Shown: positions 9,459 to 18,300 of the stretch, in pieces
Layout of the letters: every line of letters begins with the position of its first letter
How positions within the stretch are numbered: the stretch's first letter is position 1
NCBI RefSeq assembly: GCF_002934605.1
Contig: NZ_PTJC01000005.1
Coordinates: forward strand, 868,001-932,000
Reading direction: 5' to 3'
From: Neolewinella xylanilytica
GTDB taxonomy: Bacteria > Bacteroidota > Bacteroidia > Chitinophagales > Saprospiraceae
Length of the DNA stretch: 64,000 nucleotides
Made by a program: the position numbers and the translations under genes
The notes under the pieces: model-generated
What the model saw: only the letters and a program-made list of their open reading frames with translations
Told to the model about the DNA's origin: nothing
Database searches by the model: none

Positions 9459-9710
9459 ATGTCGCACCATATAACTTCACAACAAATAAAAGAAATTCTT
9501 GAGCATAATGGGATTAGCACTATTGATGACCTAGTCAGCCAACTAGCCGACAGCGAAAACCCGAGGCCTGGAATTATATTAAAAGAAGGGCAGCTTGTAG
9601 GTGAATTAGATCGGTCATGGTTTATTAAGGTATGGGAGCTTGATAAGCTTCTTGAAGGAGACATTAATGAACTGCCTAGTGAATTAGGTGGAAATATAAT
9701 GAAGCGGTAG
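9459..9710 (+). CDS. Small hypothetical protein, first gene of a two-gene unit
   Basis: An 83-residue soluble, acidic protein that I do not recognise. It begins ITSQQIKEILEHNGISTIDD, predicted helical, followed by a proline/glycine turn (NPRPG) and a charged, helical C-terminus ending ELGGNIMKR. It has no cysteines, signal peptide or membrane segment. Its stop is six bases before the start at 9717, so the pair is probably cotranscribed and perhaps coupled. Codon use is AT-rich like the rest of the island. Roles as a small partner, chaperone or peptide substrate of the larger product are open possibilities without direct evidence. Confidence 0.7.
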   Translation: MSHHITSQQIKEILEHNGISTIDDLVSQLADSENPRPGIILKEGQLVGELDRSWFIKVWELDKLLEGDINELPSELGGNIMKR

Positions 9711-9716
9711 CTTTAA

Positions 9717-10511
9717 ATGAACTGGATTGATTCCTTCATTTCGGACAATATCTTAGTTTGTGATTCTGCCTACGTAGAATTACAAACTAAGGCTTGTTGT
9801 GAATATGTTTTATACTGTTCACAGCTCAAACAGAGGGAAATATTAACCGAAAAGCACATATCAATCCTTAACAAGATCCGATTTAGCAATGTTGCTTATT
9901 TTGAGCCCCTATTGAACTTTTGCATACTAGAAGAACTGCCCGAAATAAGCTTGAAGCTCCCCCCATCCATTGAAGTAAAATACATTATCTCAATCATATC
10001 TAATAATGAAGATTACTCATACTGGAATCGTTTACTCTGCCTCTTCTTAAGGAAGTTTGCCGTCAGCGGACTATCAAGGCACAACATGTATGAATTTACG
10101 CATGTTATATTTTATTCCAGCAATTTCGGATTAAACAGATTTATATCTCAATTAGACAATTCTATTGTTGCGTCGTTAGTTGAAATTACAGGGTGCTGTA
10201 TTAAAATTTGCAACCTGTCTCTAAACTGGGATTTGGCCAGAGAACTCTATTTAGTACTCTTAATTTTGGACTCAAGTTGTTCTGCCGAAATAATGCAGCT
10301 AGTCAATACTGAAAACAATGTTATAAAATCAAAGCAAGGATGGTTTCTTTCTGATGGCAAAAATTTAGGGTATTATGAAAAATTAGAAAACGACTTGTCC
10401 TTCACACAAAAATACAGCCTATACCATACAACTCTTATATGCAGTTTATTAGAAATAGTCATCGCTAGCCATGGTATCGCGCATCGAGAAGAATATCACG
10501 AGGTCAGCTAA
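9717..10511 (+). CDS. DUF6895-like helical protein (tentative)
   Basis: A 264-residue, leucine/isoleucine-rich, apparently all-helical protein without signal peptide. From memory, three spaced motifs recall actinomycete proteins annotated DUF6895: THVIFYSSNFG (about residue 130), NWDLARELYLV (about 176) and SLYHTTLICSLLE near the C-terminus, with an Asp-Gly (SDG) between the last two. These recur in helical toroid-like proteins of unknown activity. Conserved polar residues (His, Tyr, Asp) suggest an active or binding site. It follows the 83-residue gene by six bases. It could be an unrelated helical protein; a profile search would decide. Confidence 0.6.
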   Translation: MNWIDSFISDNILVCDSAYVELQTKACCEYVLYCSQLKQREILTEKHISILNKIRFSNVAYFEPLLNFCILEELPEISLKLPPSIEVKYIISIISNNEDYSYWNRLLCLFLRKFAVSGLSRHNMYEFTHVIFYSSNFGLNRFISQLDNSIVASLVEITGCCIKICNLSLNWDLARELYLVLLILDSSCSAEIMQLVNTENNVIKSKQGWFLSDGKNLGYYEKLENDLSFTQKYSLYHTTLICSLLEIVIASHGIAHREEYHEVS

Positions 10512-10673
10512 AAACTCAATTTGGTTATTGAAGATGAAAATAACTGTTGATAGGTACAACGATAGTTTACTAGCTGACTGCAAATTTGGCAAATAACGAC
10601 CATTAACTACTTCCCTCTAGACCTTTCTTCTTTTATCAGCAATGCATTGAATGTGACCTAGTCCCTCAGAATC
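10512..10673. other. AT-rich spacer before a LuxR fragment
   Basis: No supported gene. Fragments just before 10674 may be the eroded upstream part of the LuxR-like remnant, but stop codons in all frames prevent a reading. Confidence 0.35.
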
Positions 10674-10868
10674 TTGGATTGGATATTCCCATTGAAGCTC
10701 TCGGTAAATGCTTTAAAAGAGGGTTTCGCCGAGCGCGAGATCGCCTCTCAACTCTATAATCTACAAAACAACATATGCACCCACCGTACGAATTTGCGCC
10801 ACAAGACCGTGGTAAGAGTAACGATGGAATTTGTGGGGTTGGCTTTAGGAATAGAAAGTGATAAATAA
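10674..10868 (+). pseudogene. Remnant of a LuxR-type HTH domain
   Basis: This 64-codon frame aligns by eye with the C-terminus of the PAS-LuxR protein at 8260-9054. ALKEGFAEREIASQLYN corresponds to VAQGLESQAIADRLFIS, ICTHRTNLRHKT to VCTHRKNLLRKA, and VTMEFVGLALGI to SPVELVGFGRGV. The sensing domain and the start of the HTH are missing, and helix 3 is degraded (NLQNN in place of SYHTV). It looks like the tail of a paralogous regulator destroyed when the island formed. Expression as a small protein cannot be excluded. Confidence 0.65.
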
Positions 10869-10941
10869 ATAACGCTAGATTAGAAAGGTATTGTTCAGGC
10901 CGTTCGTAGGCTTTTAAATTTTTTCCTTCAACTTTTTGACC

Positions 10942-12414
10942 ATGCCCAACCTCATGAAGCTTGTCCCCATATTTACCCTTTTGCTTGTTTGTCAGCACGC
11001 TACCGCACAAGATTATAGCTTGCCACGACCGGAAACTCGAACGACCTTGACCGAGGCAGACCTGAGAGAAATGTTGACCGTGCAATTTTCTAAATTTATC
11101 ACCAGCAATTCTAATGCTGTGCTTGGAAGTTTTGCAGGATTCTCCACGATCAATGGCCAGTTTGAATTAGGAGCAACCCTAATCCCCTCCAATAATTTTC
11201 TGATTACTACCAAGGTTTCGGCCGGAGCGATCGAGGGGGTGGCGGGCCTCTTTAACAACGGCAAGTTAAACAGTAAGGTGACAATGAATGCTGCTGGGCA
11301 TCGGTTGCTTAATCTAAATAATCAACCTGACATACGGTTCAGCCCCGCGCTGGAGTATAGATCTGAAACGGAGAAAGCCCAGGAATTATCGAAATACAGC
11401 GCAGAGGTCTTAAAGTATACTTCTCAACAACCGCTACTGCAGGCACGCCTCGATTTGGAAAATGAAACTACCACTCTGTCTCAAATAAATTCGAAGTTGT
11501 CTGTACTTGGAGGGGGAGTGGCTAATCCAGTTTCGCCACAATTCCAGAAAGATACTACTAACTTTAAAATTTTGGAATACCAAAAAGCGGAATCGCTGCG
11601 CAAAATCACCATCTTGAAGTCCAACATTGATGTCATGAAAAAACCAGGTTACTTTGATGCCCAGGTCGATCGAGCTAATGAGCGAATTCGATCGACTCTC
11701 CATACAATTAACCAAGGTGTTTCTCAGCTAACTGTAAGTGGTTTAAATGTACACTGGATTACCCTCGGACTCGGTGTAGAGCGTGACCGTTTTACTTTGC
11801 TTTCGGTTACGGATTCGGTCGAGATGGTATCAGAATTTGTGACACATACTGGAAGGCGATTGCAGTTGGCATTTTCACACTATCGTTATAATGATCCCAT
11901 AAACCAGGAACCAGTTGAAGATGCTTCTCCGCAAGACCTAGCTGACCCTATCCGCGATGAGTACTGGTCTGTGGGAGCTAAATACGGACGCGGAAATAAT
12001 GCTGGATCGCTGAAAAGTGCCACCTTGCGGGAGACATCGGCAATTCCAGGCGATTCATCGCGGGTATACTATACCGAACAAAAGGTCCTACAGGGAAAAT
12101 TTCGCGACGAGCTAGATGAGCTAACTTTGTACATCAATTACTATCGGTTTTTTACAGCGTTTGCAGATACTCGAGCAGCATACCACATCTATCCCAGTCT
12201 ATGGATAAGAGATGGATACGAACCGGAAGTGTCATTAACCGTGGGTTTACTATATCCCTTCCATAACCAAAAAAGCCCAGAGTCGATCGCAAATGTGGAA
12301 ATTTTCCTGCAATTCCGAAACTTAATGAATGACCGCATTGGTCAAAATGGTATTGGAGGTGGGTCGACCGTCGGTTTGACAGCTACTTTTCCTATTGATT
12401 TTCTAACTAACTAA
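10942..12414 (+). CDS. Secreted/outer-membrane-type hypothetical protein
   Basis: A 490-residue protein that I cannot assign to a family. The ATG at 10942 starts a good signal peptide ending HATAQD; a TTG six bases upstream is less likely. The N-terminal part (about 60-130) has alternating hydrophobic residues (LGSFAGFSTINGQFELGATL) as in beta strands. A charged helical segment lies around 140-245. The C-terminal half again alternates (LQLAFSHYRYN, YWSVGAKYGRG, LTVGLLYPF) and ends in strand-like residues, consistent with an outer-membrane barrel. Its stop codon lies within a CTAA tandem repeat, and a small gene follows 16 bases later. Confidence 0.7.
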   Translation: MPNLMKLVPIFTLLLVCQHATAQDYSLPRPETRTTLTEADLREMLTVQFSKFITSNSNAVLGSFAGFSTINGQFELGATLIPSNNFLITTKVSAGAIEGVAGLFNNGKLNSKVTMNAAGHRLLNLNNQPDIRFSPALEYRSETEKAQELSKYSAEVLKYTSQQPLLQARLDLENETTTLSQINSKLSVLGGGVANPVSPQFQKDTTNFKILEYQKAESLRKITILKSNIDVMKKPGYFDAQVDRANERIRSTLHTINQGVSQLTVSGLNVHWITLGLGVERDRFTLLSVTDSVEMVSEFVTHTGRRLQLAFSHYRYNDPINQEPVEDASPQDLADPIRDEYWSVGAKYGRGNNAGSLKSATLRETSAIPGDSSRVYYTEQKVLQGKFRDELDELTLYINYYRFFTAFADTRAAYHIYPSLWIRDGYEPEVSLTVGLLYPFHNQKSPESIANVEIFLQFRNLMNDRIGQNGIGGGSTVGLTATFPIDFLTN

Positions 12415-12424
12415 CTAACTAACT
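12403..12424 (+). repeat. CTAA tetranucleotide microsatellite over a stop codon
   Basis: Five and a half copies of CTAA span the last codons and stop of the preceding gene. Because CTAA contains TAA, changes in copy number would always end translation within a few codons, so only the last residues would vary. Confidence 0.9.
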
Positions 12425-12430
12425 TAAGAA

Positions 12431-12865
12431 ATGGCAAAAAAATATGTAGTATCCTGCTCTGTAGAAGGAGATATCGGCCAATATGATACGGATGGTGAGG
12501 CAGCCTTGGCCGCTAAAGCCCATAAACAGGAAAATGGGTCAGAACACAAAACGAGTTGGACACCGGCAGGCATATTCTCAATTCCAATAGAAATTGCAAA
12601 CCTTTTTATAAAGGGGTTAAGGTATCCAAATTTCGCGGCGTTAGATGCAGTCAAATCAAATATCCAGATAGAATCGGAGGAGGATTATGAAGAGAGTATC
12701 TATTACGTCTTTTGTAAGACCCACGGCTTTCGCGATATCTTTCTCACCTTTAAGGAAGCAGAGGCTGCTAAAGAACAGCATGAAAGGCAATGTCTTACAA
12801 CCTGTGACTGGGCAATTGAAGTAGGTAGTCTGACAGACGACTTACCGGCAGGCCCTGTTGATTAG
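12431..12865 (+). CDS. Hypothetical protein with possible Cys/His metal site
   Basis: A 144-residue soluble protein that I do not recognise. The C-terminal half has FCKTHGF (about residue 98) followed by a charged helix and KEQHERQCLTTCDW (about 115-128). The Cys-x2-His plus His-x3-Cys-x3-Cys spacing could bind zinc, though this is only a pattern. The N-terminus (KKYVVSCSVEGD) looks like a beta hairpin. It sits 16 bases after the putative outer-membrane protein gene and is probably cotranscribed with it. Confidence 0.65.
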   Translation: MAKKYVVSCSVEGDIGQYDTDGEAALAAKAHKQENGSEHKTSWTPAGIFSIPIEIANLFIKGLRYPNFAALDAVKSNIQIESEEDYEESIYYVFCKTHGFRDIFLTFKEAEAAKEQHERQCLTTCDWAIEVGSLTDDLPAGPVD

Positions 12866-13593
12866 TGGGTCGAACTTAGGTCATATACACTATACGCAAA
12901 TTAGTTTAGTCAAAATGAAAAGGCTGGCGCCGTTCGGTAGCATGGACATTGACTGACTAATATGCACCATAATCCCCTGGCTTTCCAGGGCCCATTTCAT
13001 ATAAAAGTGTAAGTAATCAAGATCAATTACTTTACTGGCATTGAGATGATTAAGCGAAAATAAATCCCGCCGTTTCGTTTTCATATTGCATTTCTCTACC
13101 TAACAGATAGTCTAAGTATTCGTTACTGAAGATTTATTGAATCGGTATGCGTAGTAAAGAAAATCTGTAGTCTAATATTTTATTTCATATGTCCCACAAC
13201 TATTAACTTTCACCAAAGCAGGTTCAAATCGGTCCAAAGTCTTTCGAAAAGTAAAGGGGATTCTACCATACTACGATAAACTAATTTATTCCGTAATTGA
13301 ATTACTTCCATTATTTACATAGAGCAAGAGCTATGCCATTTAGCTAATTAAACATAAAAGAGAGTAAATCGACGGGGTGTTGGACGGCTACTACGCCCCC
13401 GGAATGGGCAGCCTAGCAGTTCGGTATGCATCATGGTGATTACACTATTGCTTAAGCTCATGTAGGATCAGAGAGAAGTTTCGATTCAAACAAGTTGGTC
13501 CAAAAATTGCCCCTGTCAGTACTTCGTGCGCCAGACTTTTTATCCGCACCGATAATTAATATAGATGAAATAAGGGTATAAATTCAAAATGTT
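12866..13593. other. 728-base AT-rich intergenic stretch
   Basis: I see no convincing gene. A 64-codon minus-strand frame at 12890-13084 has no recognisable motif. A small GC-rich patch near 13370-13410 interrupts otherwise AT-rich sequence and may be a junction of acquired pieces. AT-rich sequence directly before 13594 could serve as a promoter. Confidence 0.45.
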
Positions 13594-14691
13594 ATGAATA
13601 ATACTATAAAATATTACCTTCCGGAAAGAGTCCTAAAACTAACAGTAAACTACGTGGTAAAACAGGAATTAACCTTTAATGAAAAGGAGGAGGTGGCCAC
13701 AATGAAATATAGGGATTGTTACATTCAAGATGACATACTTTTGGAACCCCTTCTCCATGCAGATTATCAGTGCAAATACATTTTCGATTATAGTAGATAC
13801 CGGTCTTGGTGTTACAACTTAAGCTTTGAAGCCGAATTTGATGAAAATGGTGCTGGTATATTACAGGCTATAAATATTGAAACCACCCCAGTAGTTAAAG
13901 ATGTAATTGTCGGCGTGGTCAACGTAGCGGTTTCCTTAGCGAAACTTGGAACAACAGCTTTTCTGGTAGACTCACCTACCCATGAAGAACCATTAAATGT
14001 AGAGGTAATTGAAAAGACTTTCACTGAAACATATTTGATTAAAACTGGCGATATGAACGAAAAAGATGGTAGCCGGTCAATACAATTGCCTAAACCAAAT
14101 GTTGGTGATTTAAATACCAAAATTCCAACTATAGAAGTTTTTATTAAGCCAAACAAAATTATTCGGCAAAAGAAAAAATCAAAAAATATATGTGTTTCAA
14201 AGACAGAGGTGTATTATAGAGAACCTATACTAAGCAATGTCAAGATTAAAGTTTTAAATAATGGAGATATTCAGGAGCAAACCGTTATAAACGAATATAT
14301 CTATTTTTCGCAATTTGGAGCCACAATTCCACTTCAGATTTCTTTCGGCAAATTTTTTAATAAAGCAAGTAGCAAAGTGAGTTTTAGCAAGGCTACCGGA
14401 GGCCTGGAAAAATTTGCACTTACTAACGAAAGCAAAATTAAGGAAACAGTAGATGATTTTAGCACATCTTTAAATGCAATGAATACTACAGTTGGTGAAT
14501 GGCACAAAAGCAAAAAAGAAAAAGTCGCCGAAATTGAAAAAAAGAACAAAGTTAAATCAGATGATAGAAAAGAAAAGCTCAAAAATTTAGCAGATAAGGA
14601 ATTAAACGATTTGATCAAAAAGAAAGGTTTTCTTGAAGTCGAAAAGAAAATATTGATACTCAAAAAAGAAATTGTAGAACTTAAAAAATAA
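13594..14691 (+). CDS. Hypothetical protein with Lys-rich coiled-coil tail (weakly DUF4831-like start)
   Basis: A 365-residue protein without signal peptide. The opening IKYYLPERVLKLTVNYVV, the later HADYQCKYIFDYSRYRSW and FDENGAGILQAINIETTP loosely recall the start of Bacteroidota DUF4831 proteins. A short hydrophobic stretch VIVGVVNVAVSLAKLGTTAF lies near residues 105-125. The middle is beta-rich. From about residue 285 the protein becomes a highly charged Lys/Glu helical tail, likely coiled coil, ending VELKK. It stands alone in the AT-rich island with strongly AT-biased codons. Function unknown; a structural or phage/defence-related role would be guesswork. Confidence 0.65.
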   Translation: MNNTIKYYLPERVLKLTVNYVVKQELTFNEKEEVATMKYRDCYIQDDILLEPLLHADYQCKYIFDYSRYRSWCYNLSFEAEFDENGAGILQAINIETTPVVKDVIVGVVNVAVSLAKLGTTAFLVDSPTHEEPLNVEVIEKTFTETYLIKTGDMNEKDGSRSIQLPKPNVGDLNTKIPTIEVFIKPNKIIRQKKKSKNICVSKTEVYYREPILSNVKIKVLNNGDIQEQTVINEYIYFSQFGATIPLQISFGKFFNKASSKVSFSKATGGLEKFALTNESKIKETVDDFSTSLNAMNTTVGEWHKSKKEKVAEIEKKNKVKSDDRKEKLKNLADKELNDLIKKKGFLEVEKKILILKKEIVELKK

Positions 14692-15135
14692 TTATATTTG
14701 ATCAGCTTTTACAGTTTTTAAATTCAGTGCTTTTATATCTTTGTAAATTATAGTTTTAGCATTAATTTTTCGCCAGAAATCGGCCAAATAGGACCAAAAT
14801 ATTGCGAAAAATTCAAGATTCTTATCCTAATCAATCACTTCTACCGTCTACCCGAGCCATGGCGACCCTCGAACGAAGTTGCTAAGTTTTGCTTTTACCC
14901 AAAACATATCAAATAGAAATTTCTAGCTCAATTACGTTAAATTTTCACACTGTAGGTGGGGTGTTATACTATTTTATCCAATCCACTTCTTGAGGAGTAT
15001 GTCCCAGAATGGGCGTGGGGCAGGGCTAACGCATCATACTTCTTAAACCTACTTTGGACCAACTTTACCGGACGCTTACCTGCGAACTCCAAAACCAGAA
15101 TTTCAACTATTCAGTGGTAGCAGCTTAGGGGAAGC
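14692..15135. other. AT-rich intergenic region at the right edge of the island
   Basis: No supported gene. Composition shifts back toward GC-rich from about 15130, where the minus-strand restriction-modification genes end, so the island boundary lies here. Confidence 0.45.
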
Positions 15136-15330
15136 CTACACTACCTCGTCGGGCGTAAGGTCAAATCCCAGCTTAGGATACTTCTCCAGGGGCATCCGGA
15201 AAGCACGGATCGCCTCGTGCGTACAAAGATCCTCGACCTCCGCCACCGAAGTGCACGCGCGTAGCCGATCAAACACCGCACCCACGATCTCCCGGGCGCG
15301 CTGGGGATTACCGGTTTGCTTACTCGCCAT
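15136..15330 (-). CDS. Small hypothetical protein overlapping the restriction-modification gene
   Basis: A 64-residue soluble protein starting at the ATG 15328-15330 (MASKQTGNPQRAREIVG). Its first 11 bases overlap the end of the large methylase gene (stop at 15320-15322), which suggests translational coupling. It is mostly helical (VGAVFDRLRACTSVAEVEDL) and ends LGFDLTPDEVV. I do not recognise the family. Tight coupling to a Type IIG-like enzyme makes an accessory or regulatory role in the system plausible, but this is inference only. A longer reading from 15378 would lie almost wholly inside the upstream gene. Confidence 0.7.
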   Translation of the reverse strand: MASKQTGNPQRAREIVGAVFDRLRACTSVAEVEDLCTHEAIRAFRMPLEKYPKLGFDLTPDEVV

Positions 15331-18300
15331 GTCCTTCGTTTTCGACCTCCTGCTCCGGCGCCAGGTATTCTTCCTCACTCATCCCAAACCCCGGATCCAC
15401 CACCAACACCTCCGCATACGTCAAGCCGTACAACCGGTACACCAACACGTCGATCTCCGCCTCCAGGGCGGTGGTGTCGGCTTGGGGGTCTTGGGATTTT
15501 TGGGTTAATACTTCTTGAACTTTTTTCGAAAGGTTATCTGCATTTGACATTGGTATTTGCAGTCTTTCAAAATACTTAAATATTAGTTGATATCCATTTT
15601 GAATAGAAGTGCAGAACATTTGTATTTGGAACCAACCCAATTTTGAATTCAAAATTCCCAGCAGCTTATGGTCCACATTCGAGGCGATATAAGTGGCATT
15701 GTTTGAATAGAATTCTGAGCTGTCAAAGGTGAAAACCGGCTTAACTTGAAATATTTGGTAAATTATTTTTTCACTCTTGAATTTATCATAATAGTCACAA
15801 GCCCGCAATTCCCACCAAAAGTCTCCCTGATCGTACCGCTGTTTGGCCCTTTCCTCGTATTCGGATAACCACCCCGCTACCGCTGGATATTCTTGTTGGA
15901 GTAAGGCAAAACCATCTTGTTCCGAAATCTTTGGATCACCATGTGCATACGTCCAACCCTTCTCGAAAAGGATCAAATACTTATCCGCCACCGGCGGCAC
16001 GTACCGCTTCACGTCCCGACCCGCCAGGAAGGGCTTGATCACCTCCGCACCCTTCGGGTCTTCGGCAATTAGTCGGTCACGGGTGGCTAGATCTATAACG
16101 AAGGCTTCGTTATACCCGGTTTTAATGCCGTAGTATATCTCACCGTTTACGTACTCACCCAGTGGCACGCCGGTATTCCGCAGCTTCTCCAGTAACCGTT
16201 GTGTTTTAACGTCAGCCAGGTTCCAACCGTCTTCGGTCAGTTCGGCCTGTAAGCTGTCGAACTGGTGCTCGTGTAGTTGATCCCGAAACCGCGATGGATC
16301 TAGTTCCGGCACGTTCATCGCCCGGAAGGTTCGTTCCGGAGCGCGATTTTCCATACTGATGATTACCGGATAAGTAGTTGCCCCGTCGAATACCTGCAGA
16401 TCTCCAAAGTCGATTAGCTCGACAATACGGTAGTCACCTAGGTGTTTCCGCAGCGTCTTACCGAAGCCGGCCCGCATGAACTTATTCGAAATAATGAAAC
16501 TGAACTGGCCTCCGGGTCGCAGATTATTCATTCCCAGTTCGATAAAGTACACCAGCAGGTCTGCAGTCCCCGAGTACACTTTGAACCGGCTCTGTAAATA
16601 CTCTTTCTGATCGCCTAATTCCTCCTGTCGGATATAAGGCGGATTCACCACCACCACGTCAAAGCCCAAAAACTCCCCGTCCGCCCCCAGCACCGCCGGG
16701 AACTCGAAGCGCCACTCGAAGGCATCGCGGTAGATGGCGTTGTTCTTGACCCCCTCGATCTCGGTCTGTAGTTTGTCCACTTTCGCCTTCAGGGGTTTGA
16801 TCTCTTTGCGCACCTTCTTCTCGTCCACCGAGCCGAAGAGGTCGCCGACCTCCAGCAGGCCCTCCAGCTGCTGCAGCTTGCCGCGGGCTTTGGAGAGGGC
16901 CACCACCCGCTTGTCGTTGCGGCCGATGTGCGACTGGAAGTTGCCCTTGATCGCGTCGATCAGCTCCAGCAGTTCCCGCTTTTCGTCGGGGCCGGTCGCG
17001 CGATGGTAGGTAGCCACGGCCACCCGGTAGCTATCCAGCGTGAAGCGGTCGCTCTCCGCCAGGGCCCCCTTCAGGTCGTCGTCGAGGGCGAAGCGGCTCA
17101 CCAGACTGTTGCCCTGCTTGATGTTGATGTCTATGTTGGGGAGGGTTTCCAGGGACTGAATGGGTGAATTAGTGGATGAGTGAATGGGCTGGCCATTCAC
17201 CAATTCAGTCCTTCGCTCATTCACTCCATAATAAGCATGCTTAAGCAGCTCGATCCACAACCGCAGCCGGCAGATCTTTACCGAGTTGGGGTTGATGTCC
17301 ACTCCGAAGAGGCAGTTCTCGATTAGGGTACGTTTTTCCTGGAAGAGGGTCCGTTGCACCAGTTGTACGGTGTCGTCTACCTGTAGGCGACCGTGGGAGT
17401 CTTCCCGTACGCGGTACTCGAAGGGGCGGCCGTCGCTACGGTAGGTGAGGAGGAGTTCGTCGTTCTCCACGGAGGCCTGAATGTCCCGGTTGAACGTGGC
17501 TCCCGCGCTCCCGCCGCCCAGAATGCCCAGCTCCGCCTTTACGGCGATCAGTTCGTTCAGCGCGGAGACGAGGAAGTGGCCCGAGCCCACGGCCGGGTCG
17601 CAGACGGTGATGCTGTTGACCACCGCGTTGGCGGCCTCGACTTCGTCCGCTTTGTATTTGCGGCCGAGGAAGCTGGCCAGGTCCCCGAAGTCGTCGGAAT
17701 CGAAGTCGGCGAAGGGGCCGTCGGCGTCCCGGAACTTCTGTACCGTGGCCCGCCGGATCGTCTCCCGGCACATGTACTCGGTGATGAAGCCGGGGGTGTA
17801 GAAGCTGCCGTCGCGGTAGCCGTTGATCTTTTCGAAGATGAGGCCGAGTACGCTGGCGTTGATGAGCGGCTTGTTCTCCTCCTGGATGGCCCCGCCGCCC
17901 CCGCCGAAGTCGTAGGCGTCGAGGAAGGCGAACAGGTAGTGGAGGGTGTGGTCCCGGCCCCTGGCGCGCAGCACCGTCTGGGCGTGGTAGGGGAGTTCGA
18001 ACTGGTCCTTGAGGGCATGCACGTACAGCAGGCGCTCCTCCAGTTCGGTGGCCTCGAAGAGGGAGCTGTTGAGGTAGGGCACGTGGGCGAACTGGCGCAC
18101 GATGGGCTGCCGTTCGGCGGGCTTCACCGCCAGCACCTTGAAGAAGAGCGTATGCAGGCCGTCGAAGTCGGGGATGAGCTTGGGCGTCAGGAATTTGTAG
18201 GAGCGCATCGTGGCGGGGGCCGGCTCGCCGGACGGCTGGTGGTAGCTCACCAACTGGCTCTCGAGTAGTTTCAGGAACAGGATCCGGTTGATCCAGGTGA

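Noticed and set aside
12890-13084. A 64-codon minus-strand frame in the AT-rich gap
   Set aside because: No start context, motif or partner; length is within chance.
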